Below are positions 17,211-25,013 of a DNA stretch of 61,610 nt, in pieces. Origin of the DNA: Lachnospiraceae bacterium UBA935 (GTDB lineage Bacteria; Bacillota; Clostridia; Lachnospirales; Lachnospiraceae); NCBI GenBank assembly GCA_002293525.1, contig DBDJ01000063.1, forward strand, positions 25,718 to 87,327. Direction: 5' to 3'. A model generated the notes under the pieces. That model was not told the origin of the DNA. It searched no databases and saw only the letters and a program-made list of their open reading frames with translations. Numbering within the stretch: the first letter of the stretch is position 1; each line of letters starts with the position of its first letter. A program made the position numbers and the translations under genes.

Positions 17211-18398
17211 ATGGGTTTTTGGGCAAAATTGTGGAAGCGGATCCGCAGGGATTACGAAGAAGAATATGAATTTGAAGCATGGAATGAGGTCGTCTACGAC
17301 AGAGACGATGTTAAGATCCATGATAAAGAACAGCGGCAGGACTACGTCAAGAGCTGTCTGGAACAGATCGGCGAGGCCACCAGGGAGATCGAGAGCCTGC
17401 AGTTTGAATATAATGTCGTGACCTCCTCGTTAAAAGACATGGAGGAGATCGAGGCGCTGCCGGAAGAAGAGCGCCAGCAGCTGAATGAGGCTGCCAGGCG
17501 GATCGAGAAGCTGGAGTCGGAACGCTCCGGTTATCTGAAGCGTACCGAGCGCATGAGCGAAACCCAGTACCACAAGCTGGAGTCCTTGTCGGAAGAGATC
17601 CAGGAGGGCTATGTCAAGCTTAAGGAAGCCGAAGACTACCATACGCTGGTCAAGGCCGACATGAAGAAGCTGGGGAATGAAAAGGAAGCCTATCTTTTCC
17701 GTAAGCATGAGCTGCAGCGGCTGATGGAAGATTTGCGGAGCATGATGATTATCTGCATTACGGCGGTAGTCTTGTGTATCGTCCTGCTGCTGATCCTGCA
17801 GTTCGGGTTCAAGATGAATACGCAGATCGGCTATATCCTGACAGCGGCATCTGCTGCTGTGGTGATTTTTATTGTCTTTATCCGATACAATGATTCCGTC
17901 CGGGAACTGAAGCGGGTGGAAAAAAGCATCAACAAGATTATTTTGTTGCACAATACGGTGAAGATCCGTTATATCAATAACACCAATCTGCTGGAGTACC
18001 TGCGGGTTAAATATGCCGTGTCCGGCGCCAAGGAGCTGGACCGGCTGTGGAAACAATATCGGGAGGAAAAGGAAGAACGCGAGATTTTCCGGAAGACGGA
18101 AAAGGAACTTGATGCCAGCGAGCAGGAACTGCTGCGGATATTAAGGCGGTATCAGGTAAAGGACGGCGCCGCCTGGCTCCATCAGACCAAAGCCTTGCTG
18201 GACAAAAAGGAAATGGTGGAGATCCGGCACGACCTGATTATCCGCCGGCAGTCGCTCAGACGGCGGATGGACTATAATAACGAAGTCGTGGCCCACAATG
18301 CTCAGGAAGAAATCAAAGACCTGGTGGAAAAATATCCGCAGTATGCCGGTGAGATCCTGAAGCTGGTAGCAGTTTATGAAAAGGAGTTCAGCGGTTAA
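17211..18398 (+). CDS. Membrane-anchored coiled-coil protein of the DUF5716/5717 cluster
   Basis: A 395-residue protein. Residues 1-30 are aromatic and charged (FWAKLWKRIRRDYEEEYEFEAW). Long heptad-rich coiled coil spans about 35-180. A hairpin of two membrane helices follows (MIICITAVVLCIVLLLIL and YILTAASAAVVIFIVFI, near 181-226), then a second coiled coil to the end. Both ends should therefore lie on the same side, most likely the cytosol. The start at 17211 has only a weak ribosome site (CGGAG). It is the last gene of the cluster and probably tethers the Hsp70-fold and scaffold proteins to the membrane. That role is inferred from topology and position only. Confidence 0.65.
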   Translation: MGFWAKLWKRIRRDYEEEYEFEAWNEVVYDRDDVKIHDKEQRQDYVKSCLEQIGEATREIESLQFEYNVVTSSLKDMEEIEALPEEERQQLNEAARRIEKLESERSGYLKRTERMSETQYHKLESLSEEIQEGYVKLKEAEDYHTLVKADMKKLGNEKEAYLFRKHELQRLMEDLRSMMIICITAVVLCIVLLLILQFGFKMNTQIGYILTAASAAVVIFIVFIRYNDSVRELKRVEKSINKIILLHNTVKIRYINNTNLLEYLRVKYAVSGAKELDRLWKQYREEKEEREIFRKTEKELDASEQELLRILRRYQVKDGAAWLHQTKALLDKKEMVEIRHDLIIRRQSLRRRMDYNNEVVAHNAQEEIKDLVEKYPQYAGEILKLVAVYEKEFSG

Positions 18399-18471
18399 AA
18401 ACGAAAGGTAAACGAGTCTTAGGCGGGTTGAAAACGGAGTGATATGAGATCAGGAACGGTCAAAACGGGAT

Positions 18472-18500
18472 TTGACAGGCGGGGCGTATTCTGATACACT
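18472..18500 (+). promoter_or_regulatory. Promoter of the amino acid ABC transporter genes
   Basis: TTGACA (18472-18477) and TACACT (18495-18500) are separated by 17 bases, about 70 bases before the binding-protein gene. Confidence 0.5.
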
Positions 18501-18570
18501 TTAGGATGCTAATGCAGTAAATATACAATTTAGTTTTTCAGGGAACAATTGAGACAAACAGGAGGATATT

Positions 18571-19344
18571 ATGAAAAATCGGAAGAATAGGATCTTATTA
18601 TTGGCAGCAGCTGTTATGACAGCTTCTTTACTTGCCGGCTGCTCCGGCCGGGATACGTTTACGGTTGGTTTTGATGCCGGTTTCCCTCCATACGGCTACA
18701 TAGGAGAAGACGGGAGCTATACGGGTTTTGACCTGGAACTGGCGGCGGAAGTATGCGAGCGCAACGGCTGGGAACTGGTGAAACAGCCGATTGACTGGGA
18801 CAGTAAGGACATGGAACTTTCATCCGGCAATATTGACTGTATCTGGAACGGATTCACGATCAACGGCAGGGAAGCTGATTACACGTGGTCGGTGCCTTAT
18901 GTGGACAGTTCCCAAGTGATCGTGGTCAGGGACGATGCCGGCATTGCATCCTATGCAGAGCTGGCCGGCCGGTCGGTAGGTGTCCAGAGTGACTCCTCGG
19001 CCTTGGCGGCCCTGGAAGACAACGCGGAGCTAATGGGCAGCTTTGGCGAGCTGATTCAGTATCCCGACTATAATACTGCTTTTATGGATTTAGAGGGTGG
19101 GGCGATCGAGGCTTTGGCCATTGATATCGGCGTGGCAGAGCGGCAGATTACCGATCGCGGCACCGGATTTACCATGCTTGATGAAATCCTTGCCTCAGAA
19201 CAATATGGAATCGGTTTCCTGTTAGGCGAAACGGAACTGAAAGACCAAGTAGAATCCACCCTTTTGGAAATGGTTGAAGACGGGACCTTTATGGAACTGG
19301 CAGTTAAATATGAACTGGAGGACGAGGTCTGCCTGGGGAAATAG
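18571..19344 (+). CDS. Polar amino acid ABC transporter substrate-binding lipoprotein
   Basis: A 257-residue family 3 solute-binding protein. The signal peptide ends in the lipobox SLLAGC, so Cys24 should be lipidated. The mature part opens with FTVGFDAGFPPYGYIGEDG and TGFDLELAAEVCERNGW, the family signature, and carries GNIDCIWNGFTINGREADYTWSVPY. The C-terminal half has the second lobe (AGRSVGVQSDSSAL) and ends near the usual length. A strong GGAGG lies before the ATG. The permease and ATPase genes follow. Substrate is probably glutamine, cystine or another polar amino acid; it cannot be settled from the sequence. Confidence 0.92.
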   Translation: MKNRKNRILLLAAAVMTASLLAGCSGRDTFTVGFDAGFPPYGYIGEDGSYTGFDLELAAEVCERNGWELVKQPIDWDSKDMELSSGNIDCIWNGFTINGREADYTWSVPYVDSSQVIVVRDDAGIASYAELAGRSVGVQSDSSALAALEDNAELMGSFGELIQYPDYNTAFMDLEGGAIEALAIDIGVAERQITDRGTGFTMLDEILASEQYGIGFLLGETELKDQVESTLLEMVEDGTFMELAVKYELEDEVCLGK

Positions 19345-19424
19345 CAGTACCGCACGAGGTCTGTTTAGGGGAAATAACAGTACCGCACGAGGTTCGTCTG
19401 GGGAAATAGCAGTACTGTACGAGG
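19322..19424 (+). repeat. 32-33 bp tandem repeat duplicating the binding-protein gene end
   Basis: Three copies of a unit starting ACGAGGTCTGCCTGGGGAAA begin at 19322, 19354 and 19387, with the start of a fourth at 19419. The first copy is coding and contains the TAG stop (ELEDEVCLGK*). Later copies repeat this sequence outside the gene with few changes. It separates the binding-protein gene from the permease gene. Confidence 0.8.
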
Positions 19425-19449
19425 CATCGGCCTGACATTCAGGCCGATG
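19425..19449 (+). promoter_or_regulatory. Intercistronic hairpin between binding protein and permease
   Basis: CATCGGCCTG and CAGGCCGATG form a perfect 10 bp stem around ACATT. No U-run follows, so it is more likely an mRNA-stabilising or attenuating structure than a full terminator. Such structures often keep binding protein more abundant than permease. Confidence 0.5.
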
Positions 19450-19498
19450 TGCAGCGTACTTTAAATAAGACAAGATGCAACTGGAGAAAGGCGGAATA

Positions 19499-20146
19499 AT
19501 GAGTATAGCAACTATGCTGCTGCAACTGGGAAGAGGCCTGATCGTTACGGTCGAGATATTTTTGCTTACCCTGTTATTTTCCTTACCGTTAGGCCTGTTA
19601 TTTTCTTTTGGTCGCATGTCCCGCAACGTCATTATCAGGAATCTGACTAAGATATACATCTCCGTCATGCGCGGCACCCCTTTGATGCTGCAGCTTATCG
19701 TCGTCTACTTCGGTCCGTTTTACATATTCCGAATCGGTCTGGAAGGTTATCGTTTTACCGCTGTAATTATCGCATTTTCTTTAAACTATGCTGCTTATTT
19801 TGCCGAAATCTACCGAGCCGGAATCGAGTCCATTCCGGTGGGTCAATATGAAGCGGCTAAGGTTCTGGGTTACGGAAAAGGCCAGACCTTTTTAAGAATT
19901 ATTATGCCCCAGGTCATCAAACGGATTATCCCGCCGGTCACCAACGAAACCATCACTCTGGTGAAAGACACTTCCTTGGCTTTTGTCGTGTCTCAGGCTG
20001 AGATGTTTACCTTGGCAAAGCAGATTGCCGCTGCCGAGTCCAACATCATGGCCTTGATGGTCGCTGGCTTATTTTACTATGTATTCAATCTTTTTGTTGC
20101 CGTCATTATGGAACGGCTGGAAAAAGCCAGCAGCTACTACCGTTAA
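19499..20146 (+). CDS. Amino acid ABC transporter permease (HisM/GlnP type)
   Basis: A 215-residue permease. I chose the ATG at 19499 (GGAGAAAGGCGG upstream) rather than the earlier ATG at 19475. About five helices are visible. The segment VMRGTPLMLQL and the EAAxxLG coupling loop (YEAAKVLGYGKGQTFLRIIMPQVIKRIIPP) mark the polar amino acid permease family. With one permease gene a homodimer is expected. It is followed at 39 bases by the ATPase gene. Confidence 0.92.
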   Translation: MSIATMLLQLGRGLIVTVEIFLLTLLFSLPLGLLFSFGRMSRNVIIRNLTKIYISVMRGTPLMLQLIVVYFGPFYIFRIGLEGYRFTAVIIAFSLNYAAYFAEIYRAGIESIPVGQYEAAKVLGYGKGQTFLRIIMPQVIKRIIPPVTNETITLVKDTSLAFVVSQAEMFTLAKQIAAAESNIMALMVAGLFYYVFNLFVAVIMERLEKASSYYR

Positions 20147-20185
20147 TCATGCGATGGTCCGTATAGGATCTACTTAGGAGCCACT

Positions 20186-20938
20186 ATGAATTTGCTGCAG
20201 ATATCCCACATGAAAAAAAGTTTCGGTACCCTCGACGTGATTCAGGACATCTCCCTCACCGTGACAGAAGGTGAGGTCCTGGCTATCATCGGTCCTTCCG
20301 GTTCCGGCAAGTCTACCTTGTTGCGCTGTGCCACGCTTTTAGAACGCATGGACGGCGGGAGCTTAAGCTATCTCGGCGAAAAGGCGGCCTGGGAAGAAGA
20401 CGGCCGCTGCGTCTATGCCAATAAAAATGAGCTGAAAGCCATCCAGAAGGTTTTCGGCCTGGTTTTTCAGAACTTCAATCTCTTTCCCCACTACAGCGTC
20501 ATCAAGAATATTACCGACGCCCCGATCAACGTCAATAAGCTTCCCCGCGCCGCCGCCTATGAACAGGCTGAGCAGCTGCTAGGTCAGCTGGGCCTGAGGG
20601 ATAAGGCCGATGCCTATCCCTATCAGCTTTCCGGCGGACAGCAGCAGCGGGTGTCGATTGCCCGGGCGCTGGCGCTTAACCCTAAGCTGCTTTTCTTTGA
20701 CGAGCCGACATCGGCGCTGGATCCGGAGCTGACCGGCGAGGTGCTTAAGGTCATTCGGCAGCTGGCCAGGTCGCATATGACCATGGTCATCGTGACCCAT
20801 GAAATGCAGTTTGCCAGAGAAGTGTCTGACCGAATTATTTTCATGGAACAGGGAATGATTCAAGCAGAGGGGACACCGGAGGAGATTTTCCACTCCGACC
20901 GGGAACGGGTAAAAGAATTTATCGGAAAATATAACTGA
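20186..20938 (+). CDS. Amino acid ABC transporter ATP-binding protein (GlnQ type)
   Basis: A 250-residue ATPase. Walker A is GPSGSGKSTLLRC, signature LSGGQQQRVSIARALAL, Walker B LLFFDEPTSALDPE and the switch histidine is in VTHEMQFAREV. The motif VFQNFNLFPH is typical of the polar amino acid subgroup. The sequence around residues 55-75 (GEKAAWEEDGRCVYANKNE) is a small insertion relative to GlnQ. The PurF-like gene begins 15 bases later, so it is probably co-transcribed with the transporter. Confidence 0.93.
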   Translation: MNLLQISHMKKSFGTLDVIQDISLTVTEGEVLAIIGPSGSGKSTLLRCATLLERMDGGSLSYLGEKAAWEEDGRCVYANKNELKAIQKVFGLVFQNFNLFPHYSVIKNITDAPINVNKLPRAAAYEQAEQLLGQLGLRDKADAYPYQLSGGQQQRVSIARALALNPKLLFFDEPTSALDPELTGEVLKVIRQLARSHMTMVIVTHEMQFAREVSDRIIFMEQGMIQAEGTPEEIFHSDRERVKEFIGKYN

Positions 20939-20953
20939 CATCAGGAGGAAACA

Positions 20954-22360
20954 ATGGGCGGATTTTTTGGAGTTGCTGCAAAGGGAGATTGTTTAATTGA
21001 TTTATTTTTTGGGACGGACTATCATTCCCACCTGGGAACCAGGCGCGCCGGGATGGCGGTTTATTCTCAGGAAAAAGGGTATGACCGGGCGATCCACAAT
21101 ATCGAAAATGCCCCGTTCCGAACCAAGTTTGACCGTGATGTCAATGAAATGCAGGGAAATTACGGCATTGGCTGTATCTCCGATTATGAACCCCAGCCTT
21201 TGATTATCCGTTCCCACCACGGCACCTATGCCATCGTCACTGTGGGAAAAATCAATAACCGCGAGGCCCTTACCGATACTATCTTGCGTAAGAGCCATTC
21301 CCACTTTCTGGAAATGAGTGGCGGCGACATTAATAACACCGAACTGGCGGCGGCCCTGATCAATCAGGAAACCCAGCTGGTCGATGGCATCCGGCATGCT
21401 CAGGAAAAGATCGAAGGTTCCATGACGATCTTAGTAATGACACCAGAGGGGATCTATGCGGCAAGAGACCGTTACGGCCGGACGCCGGTGTCGATCGGCC
21501 GCAAACAAGACTCCTTCTGCATCTCTTTTGAAAGCTTTGCCTATCTGAACCTCGGCTACGTTGCCGAAAAGGAGCTGGGACCCGGCGAGATCGTGCTGGT
21601 TACCCCGGAAGAGGTAAAGACGGTGGCGCGTCCCGGTGACCAGATGAAGATCTGTACTTTTCTGTGGGTTTACTACGGTTATTCTTCCTCTTCCTACGAG
21701 GGGATCGGCGTGGAGGAAATGCGTTACCGCTGCGGCGCCTCCTTGGCCGGACGGGACAATGTCCGGACGGATAACGTGGCGGGCGTGCCCGATTCGGGCG
21801 TGGCTCATGCCATCGGTTATTCCGGAGCATCCGGCATCCCTTTTTCCCGGCCGCTGATCAAATATACACCGACCTGGCCGCGTTCCTTTATGCCGTCCAT
21901 GCCGTCGCAGCGGGACCTGATCGCCAAGATGAAGCTGATCCCGGTGCATGAGCTGATCCAGGATAAACGCCTGTTAATCATTGACGATTCGATTGTCAGG
22001 GGGACTCAGCTTCGTGAGACCACCGAGTTTTTATATGCCAACGGTGCCAGGGAACTGCACATCCGCCCGGCCTGTCCGCCGTTACTGTACAGCTGCAAGT
22101 ATCTTAATTTTTCCCGTTCCAGTTCGGAGATGGAACTGATAACCAGGCGTGTCATCAAGGAAATGGAAGGAAAAGACAAAGAGCCATATCTGACTCCCTA
22201 TTCCGTTCCGGAAAATCCCGCCTATCAGGAGATGGTCGAGAGGATCGAGAAAAAACTGAACTTCACATCCCTGCGCTATCACCGTCTGGATGACATGCTG
22301 GATGCCGTGGGCCTGGAACGCTGTAAGCTGTGTACCTATTGCTGGAATGGAAAGGAATAA
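20954..22360 (+). CDS. PurF-like amidophosphoribosyltransferase lacking the catalytic cysteine
   Basis: A 468-residue homologue of glutamine PRPP amidotransferase, first enzyme of purine synthesis. The phosphoribosyltransferase half looks intact: GVPDSGVAHAIGY, then LLIIDDSIVRGTQLRET as the PRPP-binding loop. The glutaminase half is altered. True PurF has an N-terminal nucleophile in CGVFG; here it is MGGFFGVAAKG, with glycine in that place. The glutamine-site motifs HVRY and HNGN are also replaced (CISDYE and TVGKINN). The enzyme may use ammonia directly or do something else. The start is supported by GGAGG. It lies directly behind the amino acid transporter and ends with a cysteine-rich CKLCTYCWNGKE. 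A duplicated, specialised PurF is likely. Confidence 0.8.
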   Translation: MGGFFGVAAKGDCLIDLFFGTDYHSHLGTRRAGMAVYSQEKGYDRAIHNIENAPFRTKFDRDVNEMQGNYGIGCISDYEPQPLIIRSHHGTYAIVTVGKINNREALTDTILRKSHSHFLEMSGGDINNTELAAALINQETQLVDGIRHAQEKIEGSMTILVMTPEGIYAARDRYGRTPVSIGRKQDSFCISFESFAYLNLGYVAEKELGPGEIVLVTPEEVKTVARPGDQMKICTFLWVYYGYSSSSYEGIGVEEMRYRCGASLAGRDNVRTDNVAGVPDSGVAHAIGYSGASGIPFSRPLIKYTPTWPRSFMPSMPSQRDLIAKMKLIPVHELIQDKRLLIIDDSIVRGTQLRETTEFLYANGARELHIRPACPPLLYSCKYLNFSRSSSEMELITRRVIKEMEGKDKEPYLTPYSVPENPAYQEMVERIEKKLNFTSLRYHRLDDMLDAVGLERCKLCTYCWNGKE

Positions 22361-22364
22361 TGAT

Positions 22365-23237
22365 ATGAGGGGTTTTTGGAAACGTTTTGGCTGGTTCTGG
22401 ATGAGCATGGTGCCGGCGGCAGCCTGTATGGCTCTACAAATATCGGCAGTCTTTCAGATTATATGGTCAGCCGGAATCATGATTGCGTTACGGCTGGCGG
22501 CGGCCGGCTTAGAGTTTGGTACGGATGAGCTGCTGGGGCAACAGGAACTCTTCTTGATCGACATGGCGGCGCTGGGGGTGCTGAATTATCATCTGATCGG
22601 CATCGGTGTTTTTGGGATGTGGTATGCGCTTATCAGCATGGAAAAACGGAAACAACGGCAGAACACAGCGCCGCGCTTTTATGTCAGGTCGGCAGCTCTG
22701 GCGGTTTTCATCGGACTTGGCTTGAGTGCGTTTACGACCCAGTTACTGGAGTTGGCTTATTATATTTTCCCTGGGCTCATCGAGGACTATGCCCAGCTCG
22801 TGGACCAGTCCGTGATGAGCATCATATATACCATGATCGCGGCGGTTTTTCTGGCGCCGGTCGGCGAAGAGCTGCTCTCCCGCGGCGTGATACAGTATTA
22901 TGCCGGAAAGGCTTCCCGGCGGTTCTATGTCGTGAACATTATCCAGGCGCTGGCTTTTGGGGCTATGCATGGCAATCTGGTGCAGGGTTCGTATGCCTTC
23001 CTTCTCGGTCTGGTACTGGGCTGGCTGCGGTACCGTTATGATTCCTTGTGGGTTCCGATGATCGTTCATTTCATGGTTAACCTGTCCTCGTTTTTAGCGC
23101 TGACCCGGTTTCTGATGCTGTTTCCGGATCATCCGGCCATTGACGCCGCATTGCTGCTGGTGATGGTCGGTCTGACTGCCGGAGCACTGGCTCTGGTTGA
23201 GAAAACCCAGCAAGCGAGGCGGAGTCAATACAACTGA
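22365..23237 (+). CDS. CPBP-family intramembrane protease (CAAX-like)
   Basis: A 290-residue membrane protein. The start at 22365 sits behind AAAGGA and just after the PurF-like stop. About eight helices are visible. The CPBP/Abi motifs are present: EELLSRGVIQYY (EExxxR), FGAMHGNLVQG (FxxxH) and IVHFMVNLSS (HxxxN/B). These residues form the glutamate-type active site within the membrane. Bacterial members process peptides or serve in self-immunity against bacteriocins. The target here is unknown. It is probably in the same transcript as the transporter and PurF-like genes. Confidence 0.85.
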   Translation: MRGFWKRFGWFWMSMVPAAACMALQISAVFQIIWSAGIMIALRLAAAGLEFGTDELLGQQELFLIDMAALGVLNYHLIGIGVFGMWYALISMEKRKQRQNTAPRFYVRSAALAVFIGLGLSAFTTQLLELAYYIFPGLIEDYAQLVDQSVMSIIYTMIAAVFLAPVGEELLSRGVIQYYAGKASRRFYVVNIIQALAFGAMHGNLVQGSYAFLLGLVLGWLRYRYDSLWVPMIVHFMVNLSSFLALTRFLMLFPDHPAIDAALLLVMVGLTAGALALVEKTQQARRSQYN

Positions 23238-23273
23238 ATCCAATAAGCCGAACATTTCATCAGGATGAAGACT

Positions 23274-23918
23274 ATGAATCATAATTATGCAAGAGACCTG
23301 AACGTCATATTATCCAAGCCGGACACCGTCGGAAAGAAACTGCTGCTGCACAGCTGCTGTGCCCCTTGCAGCAGCTATGTCCTGGAATATCTGATGTCTT
23401 TTTTTGCTATCATGGTTTTTTACTACAACCCCAATATTGCTCCTGCTGAGGAATATCTGCTAAGAAAAGAACAACAGAAACTGCTGATCGGCCTGATGAA
23501 TGAGACGGCTGCCAATAAGGGAAGCTTCGTCGTTCAATATGTGGAAGGTGACTATGAGCCGGAACGTTACGCGGAAGCGGTAACCGGCTTGGAAGGTTGC
23601 GCAGAAGGCGGCGAAAGGTGTTACCGTTGTTTTGAGCTGCGGCTTCAGAAGACGGCGGATAAGGCCAAGGAACTGAAAGCTGATTTTTTTACAACCACCT
23701 TAAGTGTCAGTCCTTTAAAAAACGCCGCCAAACTGAACGAGATCGGAGAGCGGGTCGGACAGGAAGCCGGTATTGTTTTTCTGCCTTCGGATTTTAAGAA
23801 GAAAGACGGGTATAAAAGATCGATTGAGTTGTCCAAGGATTATGGGCTCTATCGTCAGAAATACTGCGGCTGCATCTATAGCCTGCCACCTGGAGGAAAT
23901 ACGGGTAGCGTTCAATAG
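23274..23918 (+). CDS. queH: Epoxyqueuosine reductase QueH
   Basis: A 214-residue QueH (former DUF208), which reduces epoxyqueuosine to queuosine in tRNA and replaces QueG in many anaerobes. The paired cysteines that bind the metal clusters are visible: SCCAPCSSYVLE near residue 23, ERCYRCFELRLQKTA in the middle and KYCGCIYSLPP near the end. YYNPNIAP and TTLSVSPLKN also match the family. I prefer the ATG at 23274 (AGGATGA upstream) to that at 23265, which adds three residues. A hairpin terminator follows. Confidence 0.92.
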   Translation: MNHNYARDLNVILSKPDTVGKKLLLHSCCAPCSSYVLEYLMSFFAIMVFYYNPNIAPAEEYLLRKEQQKLLIGLMNETAANKGSFVVQYVEGDYEPERYAEAVTGLEGCAEGGERCYRCFELRLQKTADKAKELKADFFTTTLSVSPLKNAAKLNEIGERVGQEAGIVFLPSDFKKKDGYKRSIELSKDYGLYRQKYCGCIYSLPPGGNTGSVQ

Positions 23919-23927
23919 CATTTAACA

Positions 23928-23952
23928 GAGGCGGCTTAAAGCTGCCTCTTTA
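23928..23952 (+). terminator. Terminator after queH
   Basis: GAGGCGGC and GCTGCCTC form an 8 bp stem (one G-U pair) around TTAAA, followed by a short T-rich stretch. It lies 10 bases after the queH stop and probably ends the operon that starts at 18.5 kb. Confidence 0.55.
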
Positions 23953-24054
23953 TCGCTGCAAGCTGTTTTCGCTAAATTAAGGCCATTTTCCGATTCGTTC
24001 CCCGCTACTCCGCCAGCCAGAAGAGATGATTTTTATTTTTCTGGCCAAAGGGCG
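23953..24054 (+). repeat. Truncated copy of the 147 bp MITE-like element
   Basis: From TCGCTGCAAGCTGTTTTCGC to TTTCTGGCCAAAGGGCG this matches, in opposite orientation, positions 40428-40535 of the fuller element. The block GCCAGCCAGAAGAGATGATT is identical. The outer AATTAATT ends are not preserved here. It fills most of the gap before the VOC gene. Confidence 0.7.
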
Positions 24055-24151
24055 TAGCAAACTGGCTTAATTCATTAGTTCTAGTCAAGCCGGTTTTTAA
24101 CAAGAGCGGCATATAACTTTTGATTAAGATAAGAATAGGATGGGTGACGAC

Positions 24152-24535
24152 ATGGGCATTGATCATATCGCTGTTTACGTAAGGGATCTGGAAAAGACAA
24201 AGGATTTTTATTTGAAATACTTCGGGGGGGAATCAAACAATCTCTATCATAATCTGCGGAGCGGTCTCAGGACTTATTTTATCACCTTTGAAGATGGCAG
24301 CAGACTGGAAATCATGCATAAGCCGGCCTTGCCTGCCGGCGGCGGTAAGGAAGAGACCTGTGGATATACGCATCTGGCTTTTCGGGTCGGCAGCAGGGGG
24401 GTGGTTGACGAGCTGACTGCCCGCCTGCGTGATGATGGTTACCCGGTGATCAGTGAGCCGAGATTGACCGGTGACGGCTCTTATGAGAGCTGTGTTGCCG
24501 ATCCTGATCATAACCGGATTGAGATAGTGGAATAA
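24152..24535 (+). CDS. VOC-superfamily protein (glyoxalase-like)
   Basis: A 127-residue protein of the vicinal oxygen chelate fold. It starts GIDHIAVYVRDLEKTKDFYLKYFGG, the first beta-alpha-beta module, and ends VADPDHNRIEIVE, the second. His4, Glu57 (RLEIMH), His75 (YTHLAF) and Glu127-type positions could form a metal site. I chose the ATG at 24152, since AGGATGGG lies upstream; an in-frame ATG at 24140 is possible. It could be a lactoylglutathione lyase-like enzyme, dioxygenase or resistance protein; the neighbours do not help. Confidence 0.8.
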   Translation: MGIDHIAVYVRDLEKTKDFYLKYFGGESNNLYHNLRSGLRTYFITFEDGSRLEIMHKPALPAGGGKEETCGYTHLAFRVGSRGVVDELTARLRDDGYPVISEPRLTGDGSYESCVADPDHNRIEIVE

Positions 24536-24537
24536 CT

Positions 24538-24566
24538 GTTACTGTTCAGACCACTGCGAGGTATTG
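24538..24566 (+). repeat. Partial copy of the GTTACTGTTCAG repeat family
   Basis: GTTACTGTTCAGACC followed by CTGCGAGGTATTG. The first 15 bases are identical to 42330-42344 and to the reverse of 36721-36735. The second part matches the inner sequence of the right end of the 42.3 kb element. Confidence 0.55.
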
Positions 24567-24569
24567 AAT

Positions 24570-24613
24570 AAAAAGTACCCAGAAAGCCCATAAAACGGGC
24601 ATTTCCGAGTACC
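24570..24613 (-). terminator. Terminator of the tRNA-Val/tRNA-Met transcript
   Basis: On the minus strand GTACTCGGAAATGCCC pairs with GGGCTTTCTGGGTAC around a TTTTAT loop, followed by TTTTTATT. It lies 10 bases after tRNA-Met. Confidence 0.65.
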
Positions 24614-24622
24614 ATCAGGGAG

Positions 24623-24696
24623 TAGCGAGAAAGGGACTTGAACCCCCGACACTGCGGGTATGAACCGCATGCTCTAGCCAGCTGAGCTATCTCGCC
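24623..24696 (-). tRNA. tRNA-Met (CAT anticodon)
   Basis: The minus strand reads GGCGAGATAGCTCAGCTGG at the 5' end, an anticodon stem-loop GCGGTTCATACCCGC with anticodon CAT, and GGGTTCAAGTCCC as the T arm. The acceptor stem closes with TCTCGCT and A73, leaving one G-U pair at 1-72. The sequence fits elongator tRNA-Met; a CAT anticodon could also be lysidine-modified tRNA-Ile, which cannot be excluded by eye. No CCA is encoded. It is transcribed after tRNA-Val. Confidence 0.9.
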
Positions 24697-24721
24697 ATAT
24701 ATAACGGATGTGTGAATACGA

Positions 24722-24794
24722 TGGGACCTATAGGGCTCGAACCTATGACCCTCTGCTTGTAAGGCAGATGCTCTCCCAGCTGAGCTAAGATCCC
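24722..24794 (-). tRNA. tRNA-Val (TAC anticodon)
   Basis: The minus strand reads GGGATCTTAGCTCAGCTGGG, then CTGCCTTACAAGCAG with anticodon TAC, then AGGTTCGAGCCCT and an acceptor end AGGTCCC plus A73. All four arms pair. No CCA is encoded. It precedes tRNA-Met by 25 bases in one transcript. Confidence 0.93.
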
Positions 24795-24945
24795 GGAAAC
24801 ACGCAAATCAGTCCATAATTGACCTGCTCTGCTAGTATACAATTGAAAAACAGGCTTGTCAAGTTATTTTTGCTCTTTTCCCGTTTTTGCGGTTCATTTA
24901 CTATTCACTCCGTTCACTCCCTAATGACGTGTTATTAAGTTTTTG

Positions 24946-24976
24946 AAAAGAAAACGGGGGAGCCCTCCGGCCCCCG
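24946..24976 (-). terminator. Terminator of the class I amidotransferase-like gene
   Basis: On the minus strand CGGGGG pairs with CCCCCG around CCGGAGGGCT, followed by TTTTCTTTTC. It lies about 38 bases after the stop at 25014. Confidence 0.6.
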
Positions 24977-25013
24977 AGCCTTGTGACCACCACTTTTTTT
25001 CGTAAGACTTGAT
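24975..25013 (+). repeat. GAGCCTTG-type short repeat, copy 1
   Basis: CGAGCCTTGTGACCACCACT, a T-run, and then TAAGACTTGAT recur at 36255-36295 with small changes. Both copies lie right at gene ends. Confidence 0.5.

Noticed and set aside
24623..24794. Prophage or island attachment site at the tRNA pair
   Set aside because: No integrase gene, no duplicated tRNA 3' end and no compositional shift were seen nearby.
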